Below are positions 11,161 to 22,792 of a stretch of 64,000 nt of DNA, piece after piece. The position numbers were made by a program, and so were the translations under genes. Numbering within the stretch: the first letter of the stretch is position 1; every line of letters starts with the position of its first letter. The stretch is taken from assembly GCF_000151315.2 (NCBI RefSeq), contig NW_011887298.1, positions 1,122,530 to 1,186,529 of the forward strand. Reading direction: 5' to 3'. This stretch comes from Capsaspora owczarzaki ATCC 30864 (taxonomy: Eukaryota; Opisthokonta; Filasterea). The notes under the pieces were generated by a model. That model ran no database searches. It was not told where the DNA came from and worked only from the letters and a program-made list of their open reading frames with translations.

Positions 11161-13231
11161 ATGAGCGAAAAGCGCGTTGAACTGGAAGAGAAGGTGAAAC
11201 GCCGGATACGACGGGCGAAAAATCGCGGTCGCTCTGGTGAGACTATTTCAACTTCATGACAGTGTGATGATCATGATAACGAATGATCGAGAGGAGAGGA
11301 GAGTGGCTGAGGGGCCTGGAGAACCAAACGTTGAAAGACGATGACGATGAATTGACTTGCGCTTTTCTCTCTCTCTCTCTCTCTCTCGCACTGCACTGCA
11401 GAGCTCAAACAAGATGGGGGATGGACAAAGTACGGCTATGCACAGCCTGGCGTGCTGAGTCTCGCGCCGGAGCCGACCATCGCCAAGGACACCATCGAGC
11501 GAGTGCATGTGGACTCGTTGTCGGAGGCCGAGTTTATCGAGCGGTACGAGCGACCAGGCGTTCCGGTGGTCATTACTGGATGCGCTGATGATTGGCCTGC
11601 CACCAAGAACTGGACTGAAGAGGTAAACAGCCGGCGTGACGGGGTTGGATCTCATTGCGCCACATGTTGCTAAAGGGCACAGTCGGCGCAAATGGTCGCC
11701 GTCCACGTACGTACCGCTCCATCGCACTCGACTCATTTTTGAATGTGACTGTTTGTACAGAAACTGCTGCGCAAGTTTGGCGGACAGCGGTTCAAGTGTG
11801 GCGAGGACGACGAAGGCTATCCTGTCAAGCTGCGGTTTCGGTACTATGTGCAGTACATGAACCACGGCACTGGACGCGGCAACCGCGACGACAGTCCGAT
11901 GTACGTGTTTGACTCGTCCTTTGGCAAGCATCGAAAGAAGAAGCAGCTGCTCGACGATTACACAGTCCCAAAGTTCTTCCGCGACGATCTCTTCAAGCAT
12001 GCCGGCAGCCAACGCCCTCCATTCCGGTGGTTTGTGATGGGTCCGAAGCGTTCTGGCACCGGCATTCACATTGACCCGTTGTCCACGAGTGCCTGGAACA
12101 CGCTGATTCAAGGGCACAAGCGGTAAGAGGGCAGAGTTGCGCCCAAATTTTGTGTTGTTGTTGTTGTCGGTTTCCACAACTCATCGTCAACACCGGTCTC
12201 TGTTGTGTCTAAATGCATTGTTTCAGGTGGTGCCTCTTCCCTCCTCATGCACCACGCGAGTTAGTCAAGCCGGCCATTTCTGGCATGGACTCTGAGGCGG
12301 CCTGCTGGTTTAGCTCGGTTTATCCGCGCACCCAATCACCGAACTGGCCTGCCGAATTGCGGCCCTTGGAGCTGCTTCAACGGCCAGGTAATGCGTTTTT
12401 TTGGATGCACACGATGCGTTTTGGGCATAGGACACTGATTGATGTTGCAACACGCACGCTGATTACTCTTTGTTGTTCAACCTTTTCGTCACCGCCCCCG
12501 CCTCCCCCGGACTCTCGCCCTCAGGTGAAACGGTGTTTGTACCAGGCGGCTGGTGGCATGTCGTGCTCAACCTAGATACAACGATCGCAATCACGCAAAA
12601 CTTTGCCAGCTGCACCAATTTCGAGGCAGTTTGGCGCAAGACAGTGAAAGGCCGGCCAAAGCTCTCGGGGCGCTGGCTCAACAACATTCGGCAGAGTTAC
12701 CCAGAGTTGGCGGCCATTGCGGACGCCGTCAACGCGGAGCGTGCGCAAAAGGCCTCCGAGGGCACACTGTCGTCTGCCTCAACCACCAGCTCGTCGTCCG
12801 ATTCGTCTTCCTCGTCCTCAGAGAGCGATGATGACGACAGAAAGCCAGTGTCCGATAGCATGCGCTCTCGCTCGAGTTCGAACAAGAGCAAGAAGCGCGG
12901 TGCTGGATGTGGATGTGGCACGAGCGAGGAGGATTCTGATTCTGATCGCGAGAGTCGCCGCACCAAGCAAGCAAGTAGCGCGTCGTGTTCAGCATCATCA
13001 TTGTCGCTGTCTTCCTCTTCCTCTTCGCACCGAGGAGGCGGTGGAGGTGGGGGAGGAGGAGCGCGCGACATTCGACCATTAACATCGAGCAGCTCTTCTG
13101 GCACCTCGTCTGGAGCGTCAACGCCACCGTCGTCCGCCTCTTCCTCGGACGAGATTCACAGCAAATCGCGTCGTCATTCGCCGCCATCGTACAGCACCGT
13201 CGCACCGATGCGAATGTCCATCGATGGATGA
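11161..13231 (+). CDS. JMJD6: JmjC-domain oxygenase JMJD6
   Basis: Fe(II)/2-oxoglutarate oxygenase; animal JMJD6 hydroxylates lysines of splicing factors and has been reported as an arginine demethylase, in the nucleus. Exons 11161-11236, 11402-11622, 11761-12122, 12227-12387 and 12525-13231 give about 508 residues. The match to JMJD6 runs through the whole core: [50 protein letters not shown] with iron ligands His202 and Asp204, GHKRWCLFP, and [11 protein letters not shown] with the third ligand His285. After the core comes a long tail of Ser/Asp runs, basic clusters and a Gly run, mirroring the poly-Ser domain of animal JMJD6 that controls nuclear localisation. Start at 11161: short first exon of Lys/Arg-rich helix, as in JMJD6. 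Confidence 0.96.
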
Positions 13232-13302
13232 AGCAAGTTTGTTTCAAGTTTTTTGTTTTTGTTTTTCGCGTCAATTGATTTGTTTCGCTTTTTTTTTTGT
13301 TG

Positions 13303-13366
13303 TTCAATTGTTCAATTGTTCAATTGTTCAATTTGTTCAATTGTTCAATTGTTCAATTGTTCATTG
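13303..13366 (+). repeat. TTCAATTG octamer array
   Basis: About seven near-perfect tandem copies of TTCAATTG, one with an extra T, degenerating at the right end to TTCATTG. Each copy carries the palindrome CAATTG. The array lies between the JMJD6 stop (13231) and the CLC start (13388). Confidence 0.9.
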
Positions 13367-13387
13367 TTCATTTTTTTGTTCATTGTT

Positions 13388-13866
13388 ATGAGTCGCCGTG
13401 CTGACGAGCAATCACTGCTCTCGTCGAGCGACAATGTGTACCAGTCAACAGCAGATGATTTCAGCAATGTAAGCCTTTCTTCTCGCCCCGCTCTCTCTCC
13501 CCACGTCCCCCACCTCATTTGATCCTCCCTTCCCTCACATCCATTGGGATTGCAGCACACTGTCTCCATAAGCACGTCCGTCCACCAGTCAATCGGACTC
13601 TTCCCAGCGTGACCCTTTTGTTCCGTTAATTCACACCGCGAGGCCACCTTTTTATTTTTATTATTTTTTTTATTATTTCTGCCCCTGTTTTTTTTTTTTT
13701 TCGTTTCGCTGCTGCTGCTGCTGCTTCATTGTCGTCGTCGTCGTTCAACAGCCAAAACCCCCCCCTTTTGTTTTCATTTCATTTCCTACTACATCCAACT
13801 TGTCGCTTTGTGGGCTGACGTGTTGAGCAGTGAGCAGCAATGAAAACACCGCAGTCAACTGACAGC

Positions 13867-13900
<34 letters not shown>

Positions 13901-16900
13901 CTGCTTTTATTATTGTTGGTATCATTTTATTATCCAAAGTCGAAGGCGAGCAAGAGACGGACGTAAGAAAGCAAAACGACGAAAAAGCCTCAACGTCATA
14001 CTAAAAATGAATTAGAGCACGCTTCTCCCTTCTTTGCTTCCTTCTTTGCTTCTTGCTTTCCTTCCTTCCTTCTTTCTTGCTCTTCTTTGTTCAACGTTGC
14101 TGTCTTCACTCGAACGGACGAAACGGTTGGTTGGCTTGCTTGGAGTGGACCAAATGAACGTTTCGGCCTTTCACTTCGCCCCCTCTCTCGGCTTTGCTGC
14201 CCTTTGCCTGTCATCCAGTCTCATTTTTTTTGAACCTCTTCGTGCTGCAGATCAATTACGATCCGTACAGTAGTAGCGCCGCCGCCCAGTCTCAGCCAAT
14301 GCCGCACCGGATAGGACTGCTCGACGCCGCCAACGAGGGCAGCGCGCTGCTGCAATACGACTCGATGCTCAACGCTGCCGACACGGCCGCCGGTAATGGT
14401 GGTGGTGGTGGTGCTGGAATCCCAGCGACTGCTGCATCGCACGCATCCACCAACAGCGTGCGGCTGCCCACGGTCGCTGCCGCGGGTGCTGGTGCTGCTG
14501 CGGGACCGGGCTCGAGCAGTGCCACGGCGTCCACGCTCTGGACGAGCTCGCTGCACCAAAACCAGCCCAACATCCACCAGCGCATGCTCCAGAACGCGCT
14601 GGCTGTCGATGCACCGGCATCATCGGGCACGGCGGCGTCGTCGTCGTCCTCGGGACTGCGGTCGTCATTCGCACACTCGCCCGAGCTGGTGCTGCACGAC
14701 GACGCCGCGGCGGGCGAAGGCATTCTGCGCGCGGTCGTCTCGGGTCGTGTTGGTGGTGGTGGTGCTGGATCAGATGTCATTGGTGGTGGGCGGTCGGGCC
14801 TCCGACGCCTCTCGTCCTTAACAGCGAGCGCAGCGCCTGCCAACGCACCCAACGTGTCGCTCACTCTCCAGCGCGCCAAGGAGCGCGACGAGCAGGAGCG
14901 CCTGGAAGAAGAAGCAGACGAGCAGCTGGAGGAGAATGACGAAAACCTCAAGGACATTTCCTCGCAGCGCGAAACAAAGCTGCGTTACCAGGATTTCTCG
15001 ACTATTGATTGGATGCGCGACCACGCCCGAGACCAGCAGCGCCAACGACAGCTGCGTCGAGACCGCCTGCCGGGCTGGAAGGGCAAGCTTCAATCCGCAA
15101 ACGACGGCTGCCAAGGATGGCTGCTCATGTTTCTAGTTGGCCTCATTGCCGGGTTTGTCGCGGGCGTTGCAGACGTGGCAACAGACTGGCTGGGCGATAT
15201 CAAACTTGGCGTCTGCTCCAATGCATTCTACCTCAACCACGAGTTTTGTTGCTGGGCTGCCGCCGAGGGCCAGTGCACCGCGTGGAAGACGTGGGCCGAC
15301 TTTCACAATCTCGATGGCGCTGCAGCGTACTGGGGCAACTACCTCGTGTACATTTGCTTTGCCATCCTCTTTGCCCTTCTGAGCGGCACCTTTGTCAAGT
15401 TTTTCGCTCCTTACGCCGCCGGCTCTGGTATTCCGCAAGTCAAGACCATTCTCGGAGGATTTGTCATTCGCAAGTTCCTCGGCATTTGGACGCTTGTCAC
15501 AAAGTTGATTGGTTTGGTAAGTTGTAAATTGTTTTGTTGCGTTCGCTGCTTTTTTTTCCCCTGTTTGCGTGATGGCCTTGAACACTCGACACTCACGCTC
15601 AGATGATGATGATCTAGACGCTGTCGTCTTCCGCTGGCCTCAGTCTCGGCAAGGAGGGCCCGTTCGTGCACATTGTCTGCGCAATTGGCAACATTTGCTC
15701 GCGCATCTTTGCCAAGTACCGTAAAAACGAAGCCAAGAAGCGCGAGGTGCTCTCGGCCGCAGCTGCAGCCGGTGTTTCTGTCGCCTTCGGTGCGCCTGTC
15801 GGCGGTGTCTTGTTCAGTCTCGAGGAGGTCAGTTACTACTTTCCCTACAAGACCATGTGGCGTGCCTTCTTTTGCGCGCTGACGGCCGCCACCGTCCTCC
15901 GCTACATGAACCCGTTCTTGAACGGCCGCTCGTCTCTGTTCGCCGTCGATTACGACGAGCACTGGCGCCTCTTTGAGATTATTCCCTTCGCCCTGCTGGG
16001 TGTGTTTGGCGGTCTTTTCGGTGCCGCCTTCATCCGCGTTAACGCTCGTTGGTGCGCCTTCCGCAAGTCGTCCGCACTGGGCAAGTACCCCATCTATGAA
16101 ATTGTGGCGATCGCTTTCATCACCGCCGCCGTCAACTACCTCAACCCGTACCAGCGCAACTCGACGAGCTCGCTCATCCGCGAGCTGTTCAGCATCTGCG
16201 GCCCCGAGGATAAGCGAGATGTCTGCAACGACGATCTGATTGGCGAGACGATCGGCCTGCTGTTCCTGTCCGCCGCCTTCCGCATGATCATCACCGTCTT
16301 CACGTTCGGTCTCAAGCTACCGGCGGGCTTGTTTGTGCCCTCCATGGCCATTGGTGCGTGCACCGGTCGCATCCTCGGCATTGCCATGCAGCAGATTGTC
16401 AACGCCAACCCCGACCTGTTCGAGCTCTCGTGTGGTGCAAAGCCAGAGTCCTGCATCATCCCTGGGCTGTATGCCATGGTCGGCGCAGCAGCCGTGCTCG
16501 GCGGTGTGACCCGCATGACTGTCTCGCTGGTTGTCATCATGTTCGAGCTGACTGGCGGCCTCTCGTATGTGCTTCCGTTCATGACCGCCGTCCTCGTCAG
16601 CAAATGGGTCGGCGACGCGTTCAGCCGCGAGGGTATCTACGATCGTCACATTCGGCTCAACGGCTATCCGTTCTTGGACAACAAGGAGGAGTTCCGGCAC
16701 ACTACTCTTGCCTGCGACGTCATGTACCCGCAAAAGGGCGATTCGCCGTTGTGTGTCTTGCCCGTTTTTGGCAACACTGTTGGGCAACTTGGTAAGCGCT
16801 GCTGATGTGTCGTTTCGTGCGCTAACTCGTTTGTACTATTGGAGGCTCACTTTTTTTTTGTCTCTCTCCCTCTCTTTCGCGTGTAGAACGACTCTTGGAA

Positions 16901-17507
16901 GAGACAGTCTACCAAGGCTTCCCGGTCGTCTTTACGACTGAAACGATGCATGTCGCTGGCTATGTTGCTCGCTCGGAACTTAAGATTGCACTTGGTACGC
17001 ACAGTTGTCCTCCTTTTTCTTGTGCTTTCCCGTTTTGCTCTTTTCGTTTCCTCACCAGCTTGTCGACGAAATGTCCTGACTTGATCCATTTGCAGAAAAA
17101 GCGCGAAAGCATCATGACGTGACCGAGTTTACGACTTGCTCATTCTCCCACCGGACGGCCGCGAGTGGAAACACCTCCGAGATGATCAGCTTGCGTCACT
17201 GCTTGGATGCTGTAAGGCGCTGGTCAACAAATTGAAAGTTAGTTGGTCTTGCAGCGACTGTTGTGCTCACTTTTCTTTGGCTTTTTCTGTTTTTGAACAA
17301 CAACTCCTTTTGCCTTTGCAGTCTCCCATCCAAATTGCCGAGCACACCACGACAGAAATGACGCTAGAGCTCTTCCGAAAGCTGGGCCTGCGCTATGCGC
17401 TTGTCTGCAGCTACGGTCAGCTTGTTGGCATCATCACCAAGAAGGATCTGCTCAAGCACATGGCCATTCTGCAACACCGCGATCCCGGCTCCATTCTCTT
17501 CAACTGA
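13388..17507 (+). CDS. CLCN3-like: Cl-/H+ exchanger of the CLC-3/4/5 type
   Basis: Endosomal/lysosomal chloride-proton antiporter that supports acidification. Exons 13388-13468, 14251-15516, 15618-16791, 16887-16994, 17096-17211 and 17322-17507 give about 976 residues. Selectivity motifs are intact: [23 protein letters not shown] with the gating glutamate, [10 protein letters not shown] with the proton glutamate (so an exchanger, not a channel), [18 protein letters not shown], and [19 protein letters not shown]. Two CBS domains follow ([10 protein letters not shown] region and [12 protein letters not shown]), and the chain ends DPGSILFN like CLC-3/4/5 (DPASIMFN). The N-terminal 280 or so residues are Ala/Gly/Ser/Asn-rich and longer than in animals. 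The first coding exon of 27 residues is separated by a 782-base intron rich in T and A runs. Confidence 0.95.
13868..13898 (+). repeat. Poly(A) run, about 31 bases
   Basis: Uninterrupted A run inside the first intron of the CLC gene, followed by CCCTGCTTTT. No flanking target duplication or retroposon body is seen, so I call it a simple homopolymer. Confidence 0.9.
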
Positions 17508-17855
17508 AAGGATGGGAGCAGCGCAGCTGTTGTTTTTCTTGTATATTACCTCGAGTGCTTTTTTGCAGGCCCTTTTTGTTTCAATGGTGTGTTTTCTGTC
17601 CAATATGTCCCCTTTTTTTTCATGTTGCGTGTTAATCTGCCTCTTCTCTCTGTACACAAAATGAATGTAGTCTATCAAGAAACATTGTCAATTTGTGCTG
17701 GAACATGCGAGGGGGCAGGACATGATAAACAAGTCACAATCAAACGTGGCAATCAAAGTACAATCAAAGTCGACCGTTTTTTTTTGTTTTTGTCTGGCCT
17801 CTTCCGAAAAAAAAAAGCACTGGCTGCCCATTGGCCACCGCTACCGCAAAAACGC
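17508..17855. other. Convergent 3' region
   Basis: 3' UTRs of CLC (plus) and the helical-protein gene (minus). T- and A-rich, with no gene seen. Confidence 0.5.
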
Positions 17856-19180
17856 TTAAATCAAATCAATCCTCGGACGAGACTTGGTCGACTTGAGACG
17901 CATCGACTCGTTGCGGACTTGTGATACGGTCTGTTGGGCATCCTCAAACTTGCGCGTGCGCTCGTTGAAGGCAGACTTTTTGCGCCGCATGCTCTCCTGC
18001 ACGGCCGAGTTGGCGCGGGTGGACTCGAACTCGAGAATGACCTCGCGCGCCTTCTCTGGCGTTGTGTCTGTCCGCTTGGCACGCAAGACGGCGAGCTTGT
18101 CGAGCAGCAGCGCGGGGAACTTGAGCGCGGGGTTGTCGCGCACCTCCTTTTCGCAGCGTGCAATGACCGTCTCGACGCGGTCGAACAAGGGCAGCACTGT
18201 GTCCAGCATCACCTCGGTCGCGGTGGCCATCTCGCGCATGAGCACAGCGTCAACACCGTACTCGATCACTCGCGCAGCCAGCTCGATGGATTCTTTCGAG
18301 TCGTAGTCGGTCATTCCGCGGATCTGGGTTTGTGATTTTTTTTGTCCCCCCACAAAACAAACAAAAGCAAACAAACAACATCAGTGGATGATTTCGTCCT
18401 CGTCCTCGATGGAGCAAACGTTGGGACGTAATACGTAAGCGTTTGGACGAACAAAGGGGGTGTGGTGGTAAAGTGGTCGGGACCAACGGTCTGTTCACCG
18501 CTGCCCATTGAAGTCCTCGTGCATTGAGCCCTCTTGTTTTCATCCCATGCCTGCTGCGGGGCGTTTGTTGTTTTTTGTTTGTTGTTTTTGAAGGGGGGCT
18601 TGCATTGCTTCCACACTCGTTTCGAATGGGTGTGTTGTGGAGCACACGTTTGATAAAGTGGTCCTCTGCTCTCCCTTCCCGGTCCGGTCCGAGTGCCTCC
18701 GCGTCGCCCTGCACGATGATGCACACCGACCATGCGCCTACTGTTCCAAGCACTATTCATGCTCAACCCCCAACCCAGCCTTCGTTCTCGGTGAGCTCTG
18801 TTCAAGTGTGAAGTTGTTATTATTGTTGGTTCCATTTTTTTTTTTTTTTTTTTTTTGTGGTTGCAAACTCATGACCAACAACCAAACAACCAAACAAGCG
18901 AGCGTCCAGCTCACAATAAGAGCCAAGCCACAAAGGGGGCCCCCCGTGTCACGCTGTAAAGCCAAAGTAGAGAGGGAAAAGCAACAAAGAGAGCGCTTAC
19001 CATTAGAAAGTCGGCAACCTCGGCCGACAAGCGATCCTCGCCCATCTCCTCGCCAGCGGGGAGAGCGGCCTCGAGCGCAGCGCACAGCCGACTGACAACC
19101 TCGTCTACAGTCACGTTCGCAAGCGACGTGGACGAAGGCGGGCGCAGCGTTCCAGAGGACGACGTCGAAGTGAGCGGCAT
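17856..19180 (-). CDS. Unidentified small helical protein
   Basis: Two exons on the complement, 19180-19001 and 18323-17856, joined in phase 0 (donor GTAAGC, acceptor CAG) into about 215 residues. I do not recognise it. The first 25 residues are Ser/Thr-rich and likely disordered. The rest is predicted helical with heptad-like spacing, starting VDEVVSRLCAALEAAL, and ends in a long charged helix (SAVQESMRRKKSAFNERTRK) and a basic tail. The size and all-helical make-up resemble small subunits of tethering or BLOC/BORC-like complexes, but I see no diagnostic motif. The intron of 677 bases holds a T run. An in-frame Met further upstream at 19279 is an alternative start. Confidence 0.7.
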
Positions 19181-19660
19181 TTGTTCGTGTGTGCTAATGT
19201 TGCCAAAGGGTGTGTAAGCAATGCTATTGAAGTAAAGACCCAAAATGAAGCAACACAAAGAAGAAGACGACTGAAGCACTCGATTGTATTGTAAAAAATA
19301 AATCAGACGAACGAGAGGTCAAAGCAAAAGTCAGAGGAGGAAGACAAAGACACAAAGGCAAAGCACAATGCTGCTGCTGCTGGCTTCAACCAACCAACCA
19401 ACCTTACCCCCTTGTCTGAGATTGTGGATGACTCGATTGAGTGAAATCGATATAGATTCAACGATTAGTTGATGTTATCGGCCATTTCTGAGAACAGCGC
19501 TCAGTCTTTTACTCGCTCTCTCTCTCAGTCGTCGTTTGCTGTTCTACCAATCCAACCAAATTCCAGCGATTCATCACGAACACAATACCAAACGCTCTAA
19601 CAAAGAGAGAAAGAGAGAGAGAGAGAGAGAGCGTGCACCACAAAAGCGAGACAGACAGAA
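19181..19660. promoter_or_regulatory. Divergent promoter region before YIPF5
   Basis: 480 bases between genes read outward. It contains CAACCAACCAACC near 19387-19400 and a (GA)n run at about 19604-19630 just ahead of the YIPF5 start. No other element is seen. Confidence 0.4.
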
Positions 19661-20578
19661 ATGGCGGCGTCGTTGCAGTTCATCACTCCAGGGCAGCAGC
19701 AGCAGCAGAGCGACTTTGGTCTGCCACCCTACGCACAGCAGTCGTCGTCGTCATCGTCGTCATCGGCGTACGCTGGCGTCAACATGGGACAGTCCACCCA
19801 CGACCCCAGCAGCAACGCGTTCGCATACGGCGGCAACTCAAACAGCAACAGCAACAACGGCTTCCTGCTGCCAACACAGCAGCAAAACCAGATGGCGTTC
19901 ATGAGCGGCGCAGGGTATGGCGGCGACTTTAGCGCCCCGTCTGGCACAATGTCCAGCATGGGCAGCATGGGCAGCATGGGCGGTGGCTTTGGCGCGGGCG
20001 GCTTTGGCGCGAACGGCGGAGGAGGTTCGATGATGGCGGCGGGAGGAGGCTCGACCAGCCTGGAGGACGAGCCGCCGCTGCTCGAGGAGCTCGGAATCAA
20101 CTTTGGCCAGATCACAGACAAGACGCGGCTGGCACTCAATCCGTTCAAGCCGGCCGACCAGCACGTCATGGACGACACGGATCTCGCCGGGCCGCTCATC
20201 TTCTGCCTCCTGTTCGGATCCTTCCTGCTCATGTCGGGCAAGGTCCACTTTGGCTCCATCTATGGCGTTGGCGTCGTGGGCTGCCTGGGCGTCTATGGCA
20301 TTCTCAACCTCATGTCCGAGAGCGGCATCTCGCTCGCGCGCACCGTCAGTGTGCTGGGCTACTGCTTGCTCCCAATGGTCATCCTGTCGTCCATCTCCAT
20401 CCTGCTCTCCCTCCAAGGCTACGTCGGCCTTGTGCTTGCGTGCTTGAGCATTGCCTGGTGCTCGTTCTCGGCGTCGCACATTTTCGTGTCGGTGCTCAGT
20501 CTCCGCGACCAGCTCTTGCTCGTTGTCTACCCTTGTCTGCTGTTGTACGGCATCTTTGCGCTGATGACTGTATTCTAA
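19661..20578 (+). CDS. YIPF5: Yip1-family Golgi/ER membrane protein (YIPF5)
   Basis: Multi-pass protein of ER exit sites and cis-Golgi that works with Rab GTPases in COPII traffic. Single exon, 305 residues. The N-terminal 130 residues are Gln/Ser/Gly/Met-rich. The conserved core starts at EDEPPLLEELGINF, followed by DLAGPLIFCLLFGSFLL, GVGVVGCLGVYGILNLMS, VLGYCLLPM, SLQGYVG and WCSFSASHIF, with about five membrane helices to the C-terminus. This order and spelling match animal YIPF5/YIPF7 and yeast Yip1. The ATG lies 30 bases after a (GA)n run, with no in-frame upstream Met of note. Confidence 0.95.
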   Translation: MAASLQFITPGQQQQQSDFGLPPYAQQSSSSSSSSAYAGVNMGQSTHDPSSNAFAYGGNSNSNSNNGFLLPTQQQNQMAFMSGAGYGGDFSAPSGTMSSMGSMGSMGGGFGAGGFGANGGGGSMMAAGGGSTSLEDEPPLLEELGINFGQITDKTRLALNPFKPADQHVMDDTDLAGPLIFCLLFGSFLLMSGKVHFGSIYGVGVVGCLGVYGILNLMSESGISLARTVSVLGYCLLPMVILSSISILLSLQGYVGLVLACLSIAWCSFSASHIFVSVLSLRDQLLLVVYPCLLLYGIFALMTVF

Positions 20579-20592
20579 GTCGGTAGTTCTGG

Positions 20593-20658
<66 letters not shown>

Positions 20659-20976
20659 TTGTTTTTGTTGTTGTTGCGTGTGTGGATGTCTTTGAGTGAT
20701 TTCTATTCGTTGTTGGAGCTGCTCGCCCAATTATACCTGGTTTCAGAGAGAAGGCTTCGAGGTTTAATGTAGTGGGGTGGCTTCGAGGCTCAATGAATGC
20801 TGTGGTATACACCACACTGCCGTCCCAGACCAGACGACGATTGATGCAAGTCTGAGGGTTTTAGCAAAATTTGCTCCATTCATTCATTCATTCATTCATC
20901 CATTCATTCATCCATTCAGTCATTCATTCATTCTAAAGCACACACACACACACACACACACAAACCACATCAAACG
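20579..20976. other. Intergenic region YIPF5-PFKFB with tetranucleotide repeats
   Basis: After the (GTT)n run there is an (ATTC)n/(ATCC) tetranucleotide run at about 20877-20935 and a (CA)n run at about 20940-20962, which ends 15 bases before the PFKFB start codon. No gene is seen. Confidence 0.6.
20592..20657 (+). repeat. (GTT)22 microsatellite
   Basis: About 22 uninterrupted GTT units starting 14 bases after the YIPF5 stop codon, so in its 3' UTR. Another tetranucleotide repeat follows downstream. Confidence 0.95.
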
Positions 20977-22792
20977 ATGAGTGTGCTTGATCAAAGGTCA
21001 GTGCATTCGCATTGCGCTGCCAAAAAAACCAACCCCGCTCTCTGCCGCTCACTCACAATGGGACTGTTGAACACCCGACCCTCCCCACATCTTCTCTTCC
21101 TTTTTGTCTCTTTTGCGCTGTGCAGCTCCAAGATGCTGATTGTGATGGTTGGACTGCCTGCCCGCGGTGAGTAGCACTGCGTTGTGCCTCTTTGGCTCAA
21201 GTCACTGCTCTCGAGTCCTCTCTCTGCTTGGTTGCACTCACTTGCAAGTCTACACACACACACACACACAATTGTGCTGCTGCACTGCAAATCAACAAAC
21301 ACAGGCAAGTCGTACATTAGCAAGAAGCTCGTCTCGTTCTTCCTGTGGAAGGGCTTCAAGACGGCGCTCTTCAACGTCGGCAACCGGCGCCGCGAGAACG
21401 CCACGCAGCAGCAGGACGCGTCGTTCTTTGATGCTGCCAACCAAGACGCCAAGCTGGCTCGCGAGCAGGCCGCCATGGAAGTCCTGGACGAGCTGCTCGA
21501 GTATCTCAATGGTAAAAGTCATTGTAATTCGGAGCAACACAAACTGCTGCATGAATCATGACGGTTGAGGGGTGCTCAGACGATTGCGTATTCATTCCGT
21601 GACGCGTCATGCAGTATCAGAAGGCCAAATCGCAGTGTACGACGCAACCAACAGTCGCAAGGATCGCCGCCACGCCATTCTCGACCGCGTCCAAAAGTCC
21701 GGATTCGCCGGAAACGTCCTCTTCCTCGAGTCCCTGTGCACAGACCAAGCCGTGATTGAAGGAAACATGCGGCAAAAGGTGGAAAACAGTCCCGATTACA
21801 AGGGGTGCGATGTGGAGCAAGCCATGTCCGACTTGAGAGCTCGAATCCAGTGAGATTTTGTTGTGTTCTTTGGTGAATCCGATTTCTCTCGTTTAGACTG
21901 ACGGCATCGTTGTTCTGCTCTTCTCCCCCACTTGCCGCTCCTCCTCTGTCTGTCCCTTCTTCTTCTTCTTCTTGCATTTCCGCGGCCTCACAGCAACTAC
22001 GAGCTCGTCTATCAGCCAATCGAGGACGAAGAGAACATTTCCTACGTCAAGGTGATCAATCTCGCTTCAAAACTGATCTGCTCCAACGTCCATGGCCATC
22101 TGAGCCACTTTATCACGGCATTTTTAATGTCGCTGCATATTGGCCAGCGGCCCATCTACCTGGTCAGGTCGGGCAAAACGGAACTTGCGGACTTGGTCGA
22201 GTTGACGCCCGCAACCACGCCGGCGTTTGGCTTTGGGCACGCGTCAGAGTCGTCAACGAGCCTCCCGTCCAGGTTTACCATGAACTCGAGTCTCAATCCG
22301 GAGGGGGTTGCGTTTGCCCAGCGCCTGGGCCAGTTCTTCAAGAAACAGTCCGTCGAAAAGCCCGTGGTCTACACATCCCTGCTGCCTCGATCGGTGGAAA
22401 CGGCCAAGCACGTCAGCTGCGGTCGTGTTCAAGCACTGAGCTCGCTCAATATGCTTGATACTGGCATCTGCCACGGCATGAGCATCCAACAAATTATGAG
22501 CAGCATGCCGGAAGAGTTTGCCGCGTTCGGCAAGGCCCCGTTCGTCTACCGATTTCCCGGCGGCGAGTCCTACCAAGATTTGCACGAGCGACTGACCTTC
22601 TTTTTGCTCGAGCTCGAGCGTACGCGGCAACCGGTTGTGGTCATTTCGCACGTTTCCACGCTGCAGTCTCTCCTCGCCTACTTTCTGGGCAAGACTCCCG
22701 ACGAAGTTCCCTTCATCTCCGTGCCCCAGCATGACGTAATTGAGCTGATTCCATCCAACTATGGCTGGGCCCAACACCGCTATTCGATTTGA
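20977..22792 (+). CDS. PFKFB-like: 6-phosphofructo-2-kinase with predicted inactive bisphosphatase domain
   Basis: Makes fructose 2,6-bisphosphate, the activator of phosphofructokinase. Exons 20977-20996, 21126-21166, 21305-21511, 21615-21849 and 21994-22792 give about 433 residues. The kinase half is complete: Walker A GLPARGKSYISKKL, FNVGNRRREN, AVYDATNSRKDRR and FLESLCTD. In the bisphosphatase half the catalytic motif, normally LCRHGE, reads LVRSGKTE: the phosphohistidine residue is Ser227, and the acid/base glutamate position (GVCEEMTYEEI in animals) reads GICHGMSIQQI. Arg226 and the later His387 (ISHVSTLQSLLAYF) remain. A kinase-dominant enzyme is predicted. As I recall, yeast Pfk26 also has Ser at the His position. 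The 7-residue first exon is the least certain part. Confidence 0.93.

Noticed and set aside
13868-13898. Poly(A) tail of a retroposon or SINE
   Set aside because: No target-site duplication, no promoter boxes and no body sequence next to it; similar A and T runs occur throughout.
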